Source: Pseudomonas anuradhapurensis (GTDB lineage Bacteria; Pseudomonadota; Gammaproteobacteria; Pseudomonadales; Pseudomonadaceae). From it: 64,000 bases of DNA. How positions within the stretch are numbered: position 1 is the first letter of the stretch; each line of letters starts with the position of its first letter. Under the pieces are notes generated by a model that saw nothing but the letters and a program-made list of their open reading frames with translations, ran no database searches and was not told the DNA's origin. The stretch spans positions 3,173,001-3,237,000 of the forward strand of contig NZ_CP077097.1 in assembly GCF_014269225.2 (NCBI RefSeq), in the 5' to 3' direction. Shown piece after piece: positions 1 to 8,810 of the stretch. The translations under genes were made by a program, and so were the position numbers.

Positions 1-231
1 GTATGGCATGAAGCGCAATATTTGTTCTCGGATCAGGAGCGCTCAGCACTGGCTTGGGCGGAAGAAGTCACCAGGGTAAGCGAGACACAGGTATCCGACC
101 AAGCTTATGCAGCCGCATCGGCGATGTTTGTTGAAAAGGATCTTGTTGACCTGACAGCGGCGATTGCCGCAATGAATGCGTTCAACCGTATGGGCGTCAG
201 CTTCCGACTCAAACCTGCGGCTAGGGCTTGA
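1..231 (+). CDS. Carboxymuconolactone decarboxylase family protein (C-terminal part)
   Basis: The reading frame is open from the first base of the window and ends at TGA 229-231, so this is the last 76 residues of a protein that begins upstream. The pattern 'VWHEAQYLFSDQERSALAWAE' followed by a helix with 'FVEKDLVDLTAAIAAMNAFNRMGVSFR' spacing is that of the carboxymuconolactone decarboxylase/AhpD-like helical family. The CxxC that would separate an AhpD-type peroxidase from a CMD-type protein lies outside the window. An internal TTG at 22 is not needed as a start. Confidence 0.75.
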   Translation, partial: VWHEAQYLFSDQERSALAWAEEVTRVSETQVSDQAYAAASAMFVEKDLVDLTAAIAAMNAFNRMGVSFRLKPAARA

Positions 232-460
232 TGACCTAGTGACTCGGCCTGGAGAGGTAATACTTCGGAGACGGCACCTCGCTCCTATCGCGTACCGTCT
301 GCTTCAGGCCAATTGCTGCCCTTTCCGAACGACCGCTATGGGTCGAAAGCGGCCAGTCGCAAAGAAACGGCCAGCGATTTTACGGCTTCGCTATCCATTG
401 CCGACTAATTGCTGCAGCCTACCTCCAGATGCTGAACATCCGCCCCAGGAGCTGTGGTAA
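232..460. other. Intergenic, no gene seen
   Basis: This spacer between the CMD-family gene and the hypothetical gene at 461 has moderate GC. The only frame open across it is a run-on of the first gene in another frame with no ribosome-binding site. I see no hairpin with a T-run here. Confidence 0.5.
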
Positions 461-820
461 ATGGAAGAAATGGAAAAAATCGTCGCTCCAGGCGGCAGAT
501 TCGAAGTCAGGGTCGCCGCCTGGGAAGCGCGCAACAGCCAATGGGTGTATGTGCCCTCCCTCTTTGATACGCACACCCAGGCGGTCATTTTTGCATTCAC
601 CAACCCGCATTGGTCCATGGATCAGGCCACCTGGCGCAGTGATGCGACGGTTCATTTCGTGCTCCGGAAATTTCCGGGCGATCACCTCCCGGCGACACTG
701 GAGCTCTTGGTGAATTGCGCCAATCAGACTGCGGCCGTGGGGGCAGGCGCCGAATACAGGCTTGCCGAGATCGAGCAGGCACTGGAGGCCGCATTCGAGA
801 AAAAACCCAGTGCGTCCTGA
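461..820 (+). CDS. Hypothetical protein, 119 aa
   Basis: The start ATG at 461 is preceded by AGGAG at about 448, an acceptable ribosome-binding site. The product is soluble (no signal peptide or membrane segment), with a mixed N-terminal half containing 'VRVAAWEARNSQWVYVP' and a helical C-terminus. I do not recognise the family. It stands alone between a CMD-family gene and a convergent LysR gene. Confidence 0.55.
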   Translation: MEEMEKIVAPGGRFEVRVAAWEARNSQWVYVPSLFDTHTQAVIFAFTNPHWSMDQATWRSDATVHFVLRKFPGDHLPATLELLVNCANQTAAVGAGAEYRLAEIEQALEAAFEKKPSAS

Positions 821-878
821 GGATCGATCGGTCATCCCATCGGCCTTGCTCGCGCGCCCCCTGTAAGGCGATTGAACA

Positions 879-897
879 CCCGTGGGAAAGCCACGGG
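879..897. terminator. Possible bidirectional hairpin
   Basis: A perfect 7-bp stem, cccgtgg / ccacggg with a gaaag loop, lies between the convergent genes ending at 820 and 918. There is no clear T-run on either side, so termination is only inferred from position. Confidence 0.35.
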
Positions 898-917
898 GGT
901 TAACACGCGCCCCTTGC

Positions 918-1772
918 CTACAACCTAAACGATTGCCGCATCGCCCGCGCCAGCAAAGTCACGGCGGCATCCCCGCCCGATGCCGGGCTGCGCACGAACA
1001 GGATGTCGTGGTCGGGAATGGCCGGCAGGCCCTCGAGGATCTGCATACGCTCGGTGACCTTGGCCCGGTCGATCACACTGATGGCCAAGCCGGCCTCCAC
1101 ACAGGCTTTGACGGCCTGGTTGGAGTGGCTTTCAAGGATGATGCGCGAGCGGCGTCCCGAGGCCTTGAGTGATTCGACCATGGCCTCACGATAGGGGCAT
1201 TGCAAGGCATGGGCAGCCAGCGGCAACGGGTCGTGAAGTACCGCTGCTGCGTTCATCGGCCCGACCCAGACCGGCGTGGTCGACAGCAGTCGCTCGGCAT
1301 CGGGCCCGAGCGTGCCTTCAACCTGGGCGATGACCGCTGCCTGCAATTTGCCGCGCCGGACCAGCTCCCTCAGGGCATGGCTCGGCCCGGTCCTGAGTTC
1401 GAGCACCACATTCGGCCAGGCAGCGCTGAACATTGGCAAGATATCGCGAATCACATGGGCCGCGTATTCGTCAGGGACACCGAGCGTGATACGCCCGGCC
1501 AGATCCGGCCCGTGCAGCTCTGCCAGCACCTGATCGTGGGTGCGTAACAGCTCGGCGGTCGAATTCAGCAGCCGCCGGCCCAGGGCCGTCAACGATATGG
1601 ACTGGTTGTCGCGATTGAGCAACCTGCCGCCGGCGACGGTCTCCAGGCGTTGAATGTGAACGCTGACCGCCGCCGGGCTTTTATGCAGCTGCTCGGCCGC
1701 TGCGCTGAACTTGCCGATGCGCACCACGGCATGGAAGGTACGCAGGAGGTCGATATCGAGCGTGTTCGCCAT
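918..1772 (-). CDS. LysR family transcriptional regulator
   Basis: 284 residues, the usual LysR length. The N-terminus carries the winged helix-turn-helix ('DIDLLRTFHAVVRIGKFSAA', then 'SPAAVSVHIQRLE'), followed by a substrate-binding domain from about residue 90. It is divergent from the DMT transporter gene at 1847 with a 74-bp shared promoter region, the classic arrangement in which a LysR protein controls the neighbouring exporter. The inducer cannot be predicted. Confidence 0.9.
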   Translation of the reverse strand: MANTLDIDLLRTFHAVVRIGKFSAAAEQLHKSPAAVSVHIQRLETVAGGRLLNRDNQSISLTALGRRLLNSTAELLRTHDQVLAELHGPDLAGRITLGVPDEYAAHVIRDILPMFSAAWPNVVLELRTGPSHALRELVRRGKLQAAVIAQVEGTLGPDAERLLSTTPVWVGPMNAAAVLHDPLPLAAHALQCPYREAMVESLKASGRRSRIILESHSNQAVKACVEAGLAISVIDRAKVTERMQILEGLPAIPDHDILFVRSPASGGDAAVTLLARAMRQSFRL

Positions 1773-1846
1773 GATTCAATATCCGTAAAGAACTGCTGCA
1801 CATATTTTTGATTTATCAGATTAGCCCGATTTCGTAGTGTCGGGGT

Positions 1847-2812
1847 ATGAACCAGCACCTGCCGACCCCGCCCCCCACGCCGACCCGTCGCCCCTGGCAG
1901 CGGGCCTTGCCGCTGCCCTTGCTTGAAGCCGGGCTGCTGCTGACCTGGAGTTCCGGGTTCATCGGCGCACGGTTTTCCATCGATCATGCCCCCGCCCTGC
2001 TGGTGGTGTTCTGGCGCTGCCTCGTGGTGAGCCTGCTGTTGTTGCCGTTCGTCTGGCGTGCCCTATGTCATACGCCATTTGCCGTGTTGCTGAGCCACAC
2101 CGGCATCGGCCTGTTGGCCATGGCGGGCTACCTGACCGGCGTGACGCAGGGCATTGCCCTGGGTGTGCCCGCCGGCCTGGCCGCGTTATGTGCCGACCTG
2201 TTGCCGCTGGGCATGGCGCTGCTCGCAGCGCTGGTGCTGGGCGAGCGCCTGCCGCTCCAGGTGTGGGTCGGCCTGATCGTCGGGCTGCTGGGGGTGCTGT
2301 GGGTGACCCACAATGCGCTGAAGCTGGGCACGGCACCGCTGTGGGCGTATGGCCTGCCCGTGGCCGGCATGTGCTCGCTGGCGGTCGCCACGTTGTGGCA
2401 AAAACGCAGCACGGTACAGGCCATGGGCCTGTTGCCGAACCTCTGGCTGCAGTGTTTCGTCTCCAGTTTCGCCTTCGCCGCCATCGAAGGCAGCCAACGC
2501 AGCCTGGCACCGGTTGCCAGCGCAGGCTTTGCATTGAGCGTGTCGTGGACCGCAGTCCTGTCGACGCTGGGCGGCTATGGGTTGTACTGGGCCTGCCTGC
2601 GCAGGTCCTCGGCCACCCGCGTCGCCAGCGTGCTGTACCTCAGCCCAGCGATCACCCTGCTCTGGGCCTGGGCAATGTTCGATGAGCCGTTGTCCTGGCC
2701 GATGGCAGCGGGGATGGCGCTATCGGCGGTCGGCATCTGCCTGGTGGTACGCGCCGAGGCCCGGCAAGCCAGCCGCGATGAGCGCAAGCCCAACCACCCT
2801 ACCCCTCGCTGA
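1847..2812 (+). CDS. DMT (EamA) family transporter
   Basis: 321 residues with about ten hydrophobic segments arranged as two EamA repeats; the second repeat ends in the typical 'SPAITLLWAWAMFDEPLSWPM'. The family exports metabolites such as amino acids across the inner membrane. An alanine/proline-rich cytoplasmic N-tail precedes the first segment. It is divergent from the LysR gene at 918-1772. The substrate is unknown. Confidence 0.85.
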   Translation: MNQHLPTPPPTPTRRPWQRALPLPLLEAGLLLTWSSGFIGARFSIDHAPALLVVFWRCLVVSLLLLPFVWRALCHTPFAVLLSHTGIGLLAMAGYLTGVTQGIALGVPAGLAALCADLLPLGMALLAALVLGERLPLQVWVGLIVGLLGVLWVTHNALKLGTAPLWAYGLPVAGMCSLAVATLWQKRSTVQAMGLLPNLWLQCFVSSFAFAAIEGSQRSLAPVASAGFALSVSWTAVLSTLGGYGLYWACLRRSSATRVASVLYLSPAITLLWAWAMFDEPLSWPMAAGMALSAVGICLVVRAEARQASRDERKPNHPTPR

Positions 2813-2931
2813 GGTGTCGGTGAGACTGACAGTAATGAACGTTGCCCGTGCAGTTTCGTAAGGCGCGTGCCGGGATGTGATTCTCTAGAGTGTGGCCCAT
2901 CGGCCAGGCATGAGCGGGCAATAGCCCAGCT

Positions 2932-2944
2932 CCAGGAAACCTGG
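2932..2944. promoter_or_regulatory. Short perfect palindrome upstream of the MFS gene
   Basis: CCAGG-AAA-CCTGG lies about 45 bp before the MFS start. It could be an operator for a dimeric repressor, or chance. Confidence 0.25.
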
Positions 2945-2988
2945 TCTGCCCGCGTATCGAACCGGAGTTGCCACACAGGATGCCCGTC

Positions 2989-4443
2989 ATGTCTCGGATC
3001 GAAAGTGAAGCCACCGAACCCCGGCGCTGGTCGATGTTCGCCATCTTGCTGGTCGGCGCGTTTCTACCGCCGCTGGATTTCTTCATCGTCAACGTTGCGC
3101 TGCCCTCGATACAGGCCGACCTGGGTACAGATGCCTCTGCCGAGCAGTTGGTGATCGCGTCCTACGCGACCCTCTATGCCGTGACGCTGATCACCGGCGG
3201 CCGACTCGGCGACCTGTACGGTCGCGGCCGGATGTTTTTCATCGGCCTGCTGGGCTTCGCCGCTGCTTCGCTGCTGTGCGGCGTGGCGGCCACGCCATGG
3301 GTACTGGTGCTCGGGCGCGCCTTGCAAGGCGTGAGCGCCGCCGTGATGGCGCCGCAGGCACTTGCCTCGGTGCAGGCGATTTTCCCTGCAGCGGAAAGAT
3401 CATTGGCCCTGAGCCTGTACGGCGCCGTGTTTGGCCTGGCGTCAGTGATCGGCCAGGCGCTGGGTGGCGTGCTGATCGCGCTCGACCTGTTCGGCATGGG
3501 CTGGCGCGCGATATTCCTGGTCAACCTGCCGATCGCATCGCTGGTGATTGCATTCGGTATCCCCCTGCTCAAGGACACCCGTGCGCTGCAAGCGAGCAAG
3601 CTGGACCTGGTGGGCACGGCGTTGTCGATGCTGGCCCTTGGCGCCCTGGTCGTGCCGCTGATCGAGGGCCGCGAAGCGGGATGGCCGTGGTGGGCGTGGC
3701 TGTCGCTCGCAGCTGCGCCTGTACTGGGGGCGTTGTTCTGGCGCTACGAGGCGCGCCTGCACCGCGCCGGCGGAACCCCTTTGCTGGCACCGGCCGCGCT
3801 GCAAGCCCCCGGGCTGGGCCGGGCGTTATCCATAGCGCTGTGCTTCTACGCCATTGGCGTGTTCTTCCTGCTGTTTTCCATCTACCTGCAAGGCGCACTG
3901 CATATGACCGCACTGCATGCCGGCCTGGTCTTCCTGCCGTTCGGCGCCGGCTTCCTGATCGGACCGCTCTCGGTTCCCCTGCTCAGGCGCGTGCTTGGCG
4001 GTTACGTGAACCCGCTAGGCATGGCGCTGGAGGTCATCGGCTTGCTCTGGCTGGGTTGGCTGATGTCAGTGACTCCCCCTGGCCTTGCCCCGCCTTTCAC
4101 GTCCCTGGCGGTCATCCTGTTCCTGATCGGGCTGGGACAGGGCCTGGCCCTGCCGACGTTGATGCGCCTGGTCACGGGCCGGGTCGCACCGGCGTATGCC
4201 GGGATGATCGCAGGCATCACCAGCGCGACCTTGCAGATCAGCACCTCGCTGAGCGTGGCCGTCATCGGCGGCGTGTTCTACACCGTGCTGGGGGACCAGG
4301 TAACGGCAGCGCGTATCAGCCACGCCTTCATGGTAGCCGTGCTATGCATGGCCGCCTGCCTGGCTGTAGGGGTTGCGTTGAGCCTGACGTTGGCGCGGCA
4401 GCCGGCACCGCTGGCGGAGGCAGCGGCGATGCGCCCGAGCTGA
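2989..4443 (+). CDS. MFS transporter, DHA2 (EmrB/QacA-like) family
   Basis: About 484 residues with 14 predicted membrane segments, the DHA2 drug:proton antiporter layout. Segment 1 ends in 'PPLDFFIVNVALPSIQADL' and the loop between segments 2 and 3 has the MFS motif 'GRLGDLYGRGRMF'. The frame opens at 2968 with ATGs at 2968, 2980 and 2989; I chose 2989 because it starts just before the soluble N-tail typical of the family. It converges with the LysR gene at 4458. The substrate is not predictable. Confidence 0.85.
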   Translation: MSRIESEATEPRRWSMFAILLVGAFLPPLDFFIVNVALPSIQADLGTDASAEQLVIASYATLYAVTLITGGRLGDLYGRGRMFFIGLLGFAAASLLCGVAATPWVLVLGRALQGVSAAVMAPQALASVQAIFPAAERSLALSLYGAVFGLASVIGQALGGVLIALDLFGMGWRAIFLVNLPIASLVIAFGIPLLKDTRALQASKLDLVGTALSMLALGALVVPLIEGREAGWPWWAWLSLAAAPVLGALFWRYEARLHRAGGTPLLAPAALQAPGLGRALSIALCFYAIGVFFLLFSIYLQGALHMTALHAGLVFLPFGAGFLIGPLSVPLLRRVLGGYVNPLGMALEVIGLLWLGWLMSVTPPGLAPPFTSLAVILFLIGLGQGLALPTLMRLVTGRVAPAYAGMIAGITSATLQISTSLSVAVIGGVFYTVLGDQVTAARISHAFMVAVLCMAACLAVGVALSLTLARQPAPLAEAAAMRPS

Positions 4444-4457
4444 GCGCCGGCAACCTG

Positions 4458-5309
4458 CTACCCTGCGCCGATCATGCTGGAGGCAAGGTCGGCCAGGGCG
4501 CGCAGCCGGTCCAGCTGACGCATGTCGCGGTGATAGCCCATCCAGATGTCCCGCCCCGGCGGTGGCTGATGCTCGTCCAGCAGCCGCAGGCCGGGTACCG
4601 AGTCGCCGAGCACACGTGGCAACACGGCAACCCCAAGCCCTTGTGCGCACATCTGTGCCTGAACCGTCCGGCTGCTGCTGGTGAACACGGTGCGGGCCTG
4701 CGGGTAACGCTGTTGTACCCAGTGCACATCCGGGTAATGAGCCTGGGCAACGTTCATCAGGATCAGCCCCAGCCCCTCGCCGTCCGGGTGTGGCGCCGGG
4801 GCACGCAATGCGGTGTAGAGCCCGTATGGCAAGGTCGTGAGCTTGCGCTGGACGATGTCAGGCTCGGTGAAGGGCACGATCCGGAAAGCGATGTCGGCAT
4901 CGCGACGGGCAAGGTCGAACAGACGATGCCCGGCAATGACTTCGGGCACGATCAATGGATACCGTCGTGCCAGTTCGGCCAGCACCGGCGACAGCACGAG
5001 GCAGGCGAACCAGTCGGCCGAGGAGATGCGCAACAACCCCTCCGGCTGATCGCCATGCCCCGCCAGGCGACGTTCGATGGCCAGCGCATTGTGCTCCATG
5101 GCGAGTGCCAGGTCGAGAATCCGCTCGCCATTGTCGGTGAGCACCAGCCCCTGGGCGGTACGCAGAAAGAACGCTTGCCCACTGGCCTGTTCGAGCACCT
5201 GCAAACGCCGACCGACCGTCGGGTGACTGACCCCCAACGCCTTGGCGGCCCCTCCCAACGAGCCACTGCGGGCAATCGCCAGGAAGATCCGCATGTCACT
5301 CCAGTCCAT
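4458..5309 (-). CDS. LysR family transcriptional regulator
   Basis: 283 residues starting at 'MDWSDMRIFLAIARSGSLGG', the standard N-terminus of this LysR clade; the frame stays open to 5354 but the extra 15 residues precede the conserved helix. The HTH continues with 'GVSHPTVGRRLQVLE'. The effector domain follows. It converges with the MFS gene and lies just downstream of the AraC gene in the same orientation (41-bp gap). Confidence 0.88.
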   Translation of the reverse strand: MDWSDMRIFLAIARSGSLGGAAKALGVSHPTVGRRLQVLEQASGQAFFLRTAQGLVLTDNGERILDLALAMEHNALAIERRLAGHGDQPEGLLRISSADWFACLVLSPVLAELARRYPLIVPEVIAGHRLFDLARRDADIAFRIVPFTEPDIVQRKLTTLPYGLYTALRAPAPHPDGEGLGLILMNVAQAHYPDVHWVQQRYPQARTVFTSSSRTVQAQMCAQGLGVAVLPRVLGDSVPGLRLLDEHQPPPGRDIWMGYHRDMRQLDRLRALADLASSMIGAG

Positions 5310-5350
5310 GCAGCCCTCTCGTGCCAGAATGCGTGATGGCAAGCCGCACC

Positions 5351-6265
5351 TCACCCGAGAGACCGAAACTTCGCGATATCGCGGCTTGGCGGCGCCCCGA
5401 ACATCCGGCTGTACTCCCTGCTGAACTGTGACGGGCTTTCATAGCCCACCTTGAACCCGGCCGTAGATACATCAAGCCCCTCCGACATCATCAACCGGCG
5501 CGCATGCTGCAGGCGCAGTTGTTTCTGGTACTGCAAGGGGCTCATGGCGGTAACCGCCTTGAACCGATGATGTAGCGTGGAGTTGCTCAAATTGACGTAG
5601 CTGGCGAGCTCATCGATGCGCAACGGCTGCGTATAGTTAATGTTCAGCCATTCGATAGCCCGGGTGACGCGGTGGGTCTGGCTGTCGGCAATGGCTATCT
5701 CGTGCAAACGCTGGCCCTGCTGGCCTTTGAGCAGCCGGTAGAAGATTTCCCTAAGGGCCAAAGGTGCCAATGCCGGGATGTCCGCTGGCGTATCCAGCAG
5801 ACGCACCAGTCGCAACATGGCCTCCAGCAACGAGGCATCGATCCTGTCCAGGTACAGCCCGCGGTGGGGCGGTTGCCCTGGCACGCCGATCGGGCTGACG
5901 TCTGCGATCAGCTGAGCGATTTCCGCCGGGTCGATATCCAGGCGGATACAGAAATAGGGCAGCTCCGCCGATGCCTCAGTCACTTGCCCGGCCAGAGGCA
6001 GCGTCACAGAGACGACCAGGTAGTTCAATGGATCGTAGGTATAGCTCTCATCCCACAGCTGGACCTGTTTGCGGCCCTGCACGATTACGCATAACCCAGG
6101 TTTATGAACCGTGTGGATGACATCGGTTGGCGAGTCGCTGCGGATGAAGTGCAGCGGATCGATCGCTGTCGGGTACACGCCATAGGTCGGTGCGAAACGC
6201 TGCATGGTCGATGCCAGCTCGGCCCTGAGGCGGGTCAGCTCTTCATCCCGTTCAATCACCACCAT
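5351..6265 (-). CDS. AraC family transcriptional regulator
   Basis: 304 residues. An N-terminal cupin-like ligand domain (about 20-190, 'KPGLCVIVQGRKQVQLWDES') is followed by the two-HTH AraC domain (about 205-300), with 'RIDELASYVNLSNSTLHHRF' in the first motif and 'GYESPSQFSREYSRMFG' in the second. The N-terminal domain resembles the regulators that control nearby oxidoreductases in Pseudomonas. The target is not obvious here. Confidence 0.88.
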   Translation of the reverse strand: MVVIERDEELTRLRAELASTMQRFAPTYGVYPTAIDPLHFIRSDSPTDVIHTVHKPGLCVIVQGRKQVQLWDESYTYDPLNYLVVSVTLPLAGQVTEASAELPYFCIRLDIDPAEIAQLIADVSPIGVPGQPPHRGLYLDRIDASLLEAMLRLVRLLDTPADIPALAPLALREIFYRLLKGQQGQRLHEIAIADSQTHRVTRAIEWLNINYTQPLRIDELASYVNLSNSTLHHRFKAVTAMSPLQYQKQLRLQHARRLMMSEGLDVSTAGFKVGYESPSQFSREYSRMFGAPPSRDIAKFRSLG

Positions 6266-6351
6266 TACCTCCCGTCAGGCTGTGCCGATTGCAGAGGATA
6301 GGTGGGTTTGCAGTAGTTTGGGTAGAGGCTCCAGCGAACACATTCAAATGC

Positions 6352-6376
6352 AAAAGCCCGGCGTCGCCGGGCTTCG
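6352..6376 (-). terminator. Rho-independent terminator of the repeat-protein gene
   Basis: The stem gcccggc / gccgggc closes on a two-base loop and, read on the minus strand, is followed by TTTTGC. It lies 22 bp past the stop codon at 6398. Confidence 0.75.
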
Positions 6377-6397
6377 TGGGAGGATAGCTCATGGGCA

Positions 6398-6874
6398 TCA
6401 GACATAGCGGGAATGAACCGCATCATTTTCAGCCATTTGGCCAGCTTTGAGACGGTCCGAACCGTCCTCAGCCACCCGACGATCAATGAGGCGATCGGCA
6501 CCTCCCTCCGCCACACGACGATCATTGAGACGATCAGCACCTCCCTCCGCCACCCGACGATCATTGAGGCGATCAGCACCTCCCTCCGCCACCCGACGAT
6601 CATTGAGGCGATCAGCACCTCCCTCCGCCACCCGACGATCATTGAGGCGATCGGCACCTCCCTCCGCCACCCGACGATCATTGAGGCGATCGGCACCTCC
6701 CTCCGCCACCCGACGATCATTGAGGCGATCGGCACCATCCTCAGCCACCAGTGGCGCCATGGTGTGTTTGCAAGACTGCTTCCAAATGCCGATCTCCTTG
6801 GGGGGCAGCGCCATCGAACTTGCGCTCAGTACAGACAAGGCGATTCCAATCATCATGTGGTTGACTTGGTTCAT
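6398..6874 (-). CDS. Secreted tandem-repeat protein (VAEGGADRLNDRR repeats)
   Basis: 158 residues. Residues 1-22 form a signal peptide (positive start, 'IGIALSVLSASSMA' core). Residues 43-146 are eight 13-residue units of consensus VAEGGADRLNDRR; units 2-6 are identical, units 1, 7 and 8 diverge, and a partial ninth unit closes the protein. Short P. putida proteins with this repeat are commonly annotated 'phage infection protein', a label I cannot support from the sequence. A terminator follows at 6352-6376. The mature protein would be a highly charged periplasmic or extracellular repeat. Confidence 0.75.
   Translation of the reverse strand: MNQVNHMMIGIALSVLSASSMALPPKEIGIWKQSCKHTMAPLVAEDGADRLNDRRVAEGGADRLNDRRVAEGGADRLNDRRVAEGGADRLNDRRVAEGGADRLNDRRVAEGGADRLNDRRVAEGGADRLIDRRVAEDGSDRLKAGQMAENDAVHSRYV
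6437..6748 (-). repeat. 39-bp tandem repeat, eight copies, inside a CDS
   Basis: The unit encodes VAEGGADRLNDRR. The central copies are nearly identical at DNA level, including synonymous positions. Because 39 is divisible by three, copy-number change keeps the frame, and also keeps long spurious frames open on the opposite strand. Confidence 0.92.
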
Positions 6875-7125
6875 GACAGCGTCTCCGTAATTGGCGATGG
6901 ATTCGTTGCCGGTTTGTCAGTGCAAAGCGTGACGTTGATTCCTGAATACTGCAGGCGCGGTCGCTCTGATGGCCGGCGGCAGAAGCGGGTTCGCTTGCTG
7001 CATGGGCTCAGATTAAGGCCGCGGTGATACGGTCGTTATTTGTTTCCTGCGCGGAATTTGCTCATTCCTGCGCCGCGCGCTCCTGCAGGCACTTTGACTC
7101 GAGCACAGGGCATGGTTGGTGCGGG

Positions 7126-8049
7126 TCAACGATGCACATCCAAAACCAGTTTGCCGCGGGTATGTCCCCTCCGGCTCAGCGCCAGAGCTTGCGCCGCGTT
7201 GGAGAGCGGAACGACCTCAACTTCGATCTGAAGCTTCTCCTCAGCGAACAATTTCGCGATCTGCGCTAACTGGTGCCCGTCCGAGCGGGTAGCGAAATGC
7301 TTGCCAGCGACGCCGTGTTCGGCAGCTATCTGGGGGTCGGGTGCGCTGACGGGTGACACAAGTACCCCGCCTCGTTTGATAACTGTCCAGGACCGGGCTT
7401 GGGTTTCTCCGCCAACCAGGTCGAGCACCACGTCGACATCTGTGGCCAGTTCTTCGAACTGTTGCGCGGTGTAGTCAATGAATTGCTGGGCACCGAGTGA
7501 CTCTAGATATTCTCGATTTCTGGCCGAACCCGTTGCCAATACGTAAGCGCCGGCCAGGCGTGCCAGCTGGACGGCGAAGCTGCCGACTCCCCCCGCAGCA
7601 CCATGAATCAGTATTTTCTGGCCGGGTTGAAGGTTGGCCTGTTCATGCAGTGCTTGCCATGCCGTGAGCGCTGCGGCAGGAACACCACCGGCATGGAGGC
7701 GCGGTAGACTGGCGGGCTTATGTGCAAGCCTGTCGGCGGTTGTCAGAACCTGGGTCGCATAGCCGCCAACTATCCCTATGAAGCCGAACACCTCATCACC
7801 CACCCTGTATTCGCGAACGTTCTTTCCAATTGCTGCAACGGTGCCGGCAACCTCGACTCCGGGTGTATAAGGCAATGGCAGCGGGATGAACTGCTGCATG
7901 GCCCCGGAGACGATCTTCCAGTCGATCGGATTGATTCCGCTGCCGGCTACGTTGATCAGAACCTGATCATTGCTGGGCAGCAGATCTGGAAATTCCCGAA
8001 GCGCCAGCCCTTCAACCTGGCCGTACTGTGCAACCTGGATAGCTTTCAT
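7126..8049 (-). CDS. NADP-dependent zinc-free oxidoreductase (quinone oxidoreductase/MDR family)
   Basis: 307 residues starting at 'MKAIQVAQYGQVEGL'; the frame is open further upstream to 8301 but that part overlaps the preceding gene. It has an N-terminal GroES-like domain ('DWKIVSGAMQQ... YTPGVEVAGTV') and a nucleotide-binding Rossmann domain with 'GAAGGVGSFAVQLA'. No structural zinc cysteines are present, which fits the quinone-reductase branch. It follows the DoxX gene on the same strand with a 55-bp gap, so the two are probably co-transcribed and respond to electrophile or quinone stress. Confidence 0.88.
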   Translation of the reverse strand: MKAIQVAQYGQVEGLALREFPDLLPSNDQVLINVAGSGINPIDWKIVSGAMQQFIPLPLPYTPGVEVAGTVAAIGKNVREYRVGDEVFGFIGIVGGYATQVLTTADRLAHKPASLPRLHAGGVPAAALTAWQALHEQANLQPGQKILIHGAAGGVGSFAVQLARLAGAYVLATGSARNREYLESLGAQQFIDYTAQQFEELATDVDVVLDLVGGETQARSWTVIKRGGVLVSPVSAPDPQIAAEHGVAGKHFATRSDGHQLAQIAKLFAEEKLQIEVEVVPLSNAAQALALSRRGHTRGKLVLDVHR

Positions 8050-8104
8050 AAGTAGTTCCGCCTGTAGGTAATGATGTGTCTGGGCGTGTGGCGCCGCGCT
8101 TCGG

Positions 8105-8536
8105 TTACTGGCGACGCGCGTCGAAGCTGAAGCGGCCTGCGCCATAGGCGACGATCTGCAGCAAGCCACCGGCCATCGCGATGTTCTTGAAGAAGTGAAT
8201 GAACTGATTCTGGTCGGCCAGGGCACCGTGGAAGATCGCTGCAGTAAGCACACTGAAAAGTGCCAACCCTGCAGCGACAATGCGGGTGCGATAGCCGGCA
8301 ATCAGCGCTACGCCACCCGCCAGTTCCACCAGCACGGCCAGAGCCAACGCCAAAGTGGGAAACGGCAAACCGACAGCGTTGATGTAGCCGATCGTCATGG
8401 CCGGCGCACTTAGTTTGGATACGCCAGAAAGAATGAAAATCGCGCTGAGAAAAATGCGTCCTGCGAGTGCGGCAGCGCTGGCCGTTGCAAGCGAGGAGTG
8501 CGAGGCAGAACTGCTGGGAGTGGCGCTATCGGGCAT
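8105..8536 (-). CDS. DoxX family membrane protein
   Basis: 143 residues with four hydrophobic segments. After a serine-rich N-tail, 'AGRIFLSAIFILSGVSKL' opens the DoxX fold and 'LVELAGGVALIAGYRTRIVA' is the typical second helix. DoxX proteins are small inner-membrane proteins often linked to redox or thiol stress. First gene of a two-gene operon with the oxidoreductase at 7126-8049. Confidence 0.88.
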   Translation of the reverse strand: MPDSATPSSSASHSSLATASAAALAGRIFLSAIFILSGVSKLSAPAMTIGYINAVGLPFPTLALALAVLVELAGGVALIAGYRTRIVAAGLALFSVLTAAIFHGALADQNQFIHFFKNIAMAGGLLQIVAYGAGRFSFDARRQ

Positions 8537-8690
8537 GGCTTGTATTCCTTCAATGCAGCATTTCGAAATGAAACGCGGGTTGAAGGGAAGTGTGGGCCAG
8601 CGCGCCTTGGCTTAATAGCCGTTTAATTTCTGTGTTTATGTTCGAAAAAATAGAAAAGCTGCGTTCAAGCTGATGCCATCGATCCCTCAT

Positions 8691-8728
8691 GCAGAATCGT
8701 GCATACCATCCGCAGGATCTGCATAACC
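8691..8728. promoter_or_regulatory. Direct repeat, candidate AraC-type operator
   Basis: GCAGAATCGTGCATACC (8691-8707) is repeated as GCAGGATCTGCATAACC (8712-8728). The copies start 21 bp apart, two helical turns. AraC regulators typically bind direct repeats spaced this way. The site sits between the divergent DoxX and SDR genes, and an AraC gene follows at 9927. Confidence 0.5.
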
Positions 8729-8810
8729 CGGCCCAGCCCAGGCTTCTTACTCTTGCTTCACCACCTGCCTGTCGGCGGGGGTTTCTTCAGCCAGGAACAG
8801 GAGTGAGAAA

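Noticed and set aside
3276..5336. A 686-codon frame overlapping the MFS and LysR genes
   Set aside because: Arginine/glycine-rich translation without domains; it overlaps two genes with clear signatures.
6413..7027. Plus-strand repeat-rich frames opposite the 39-bp repeats
   Set aside because: The repeat length keeps all frames open; only the minus-strand frame has a signal peptide and a following terminator.
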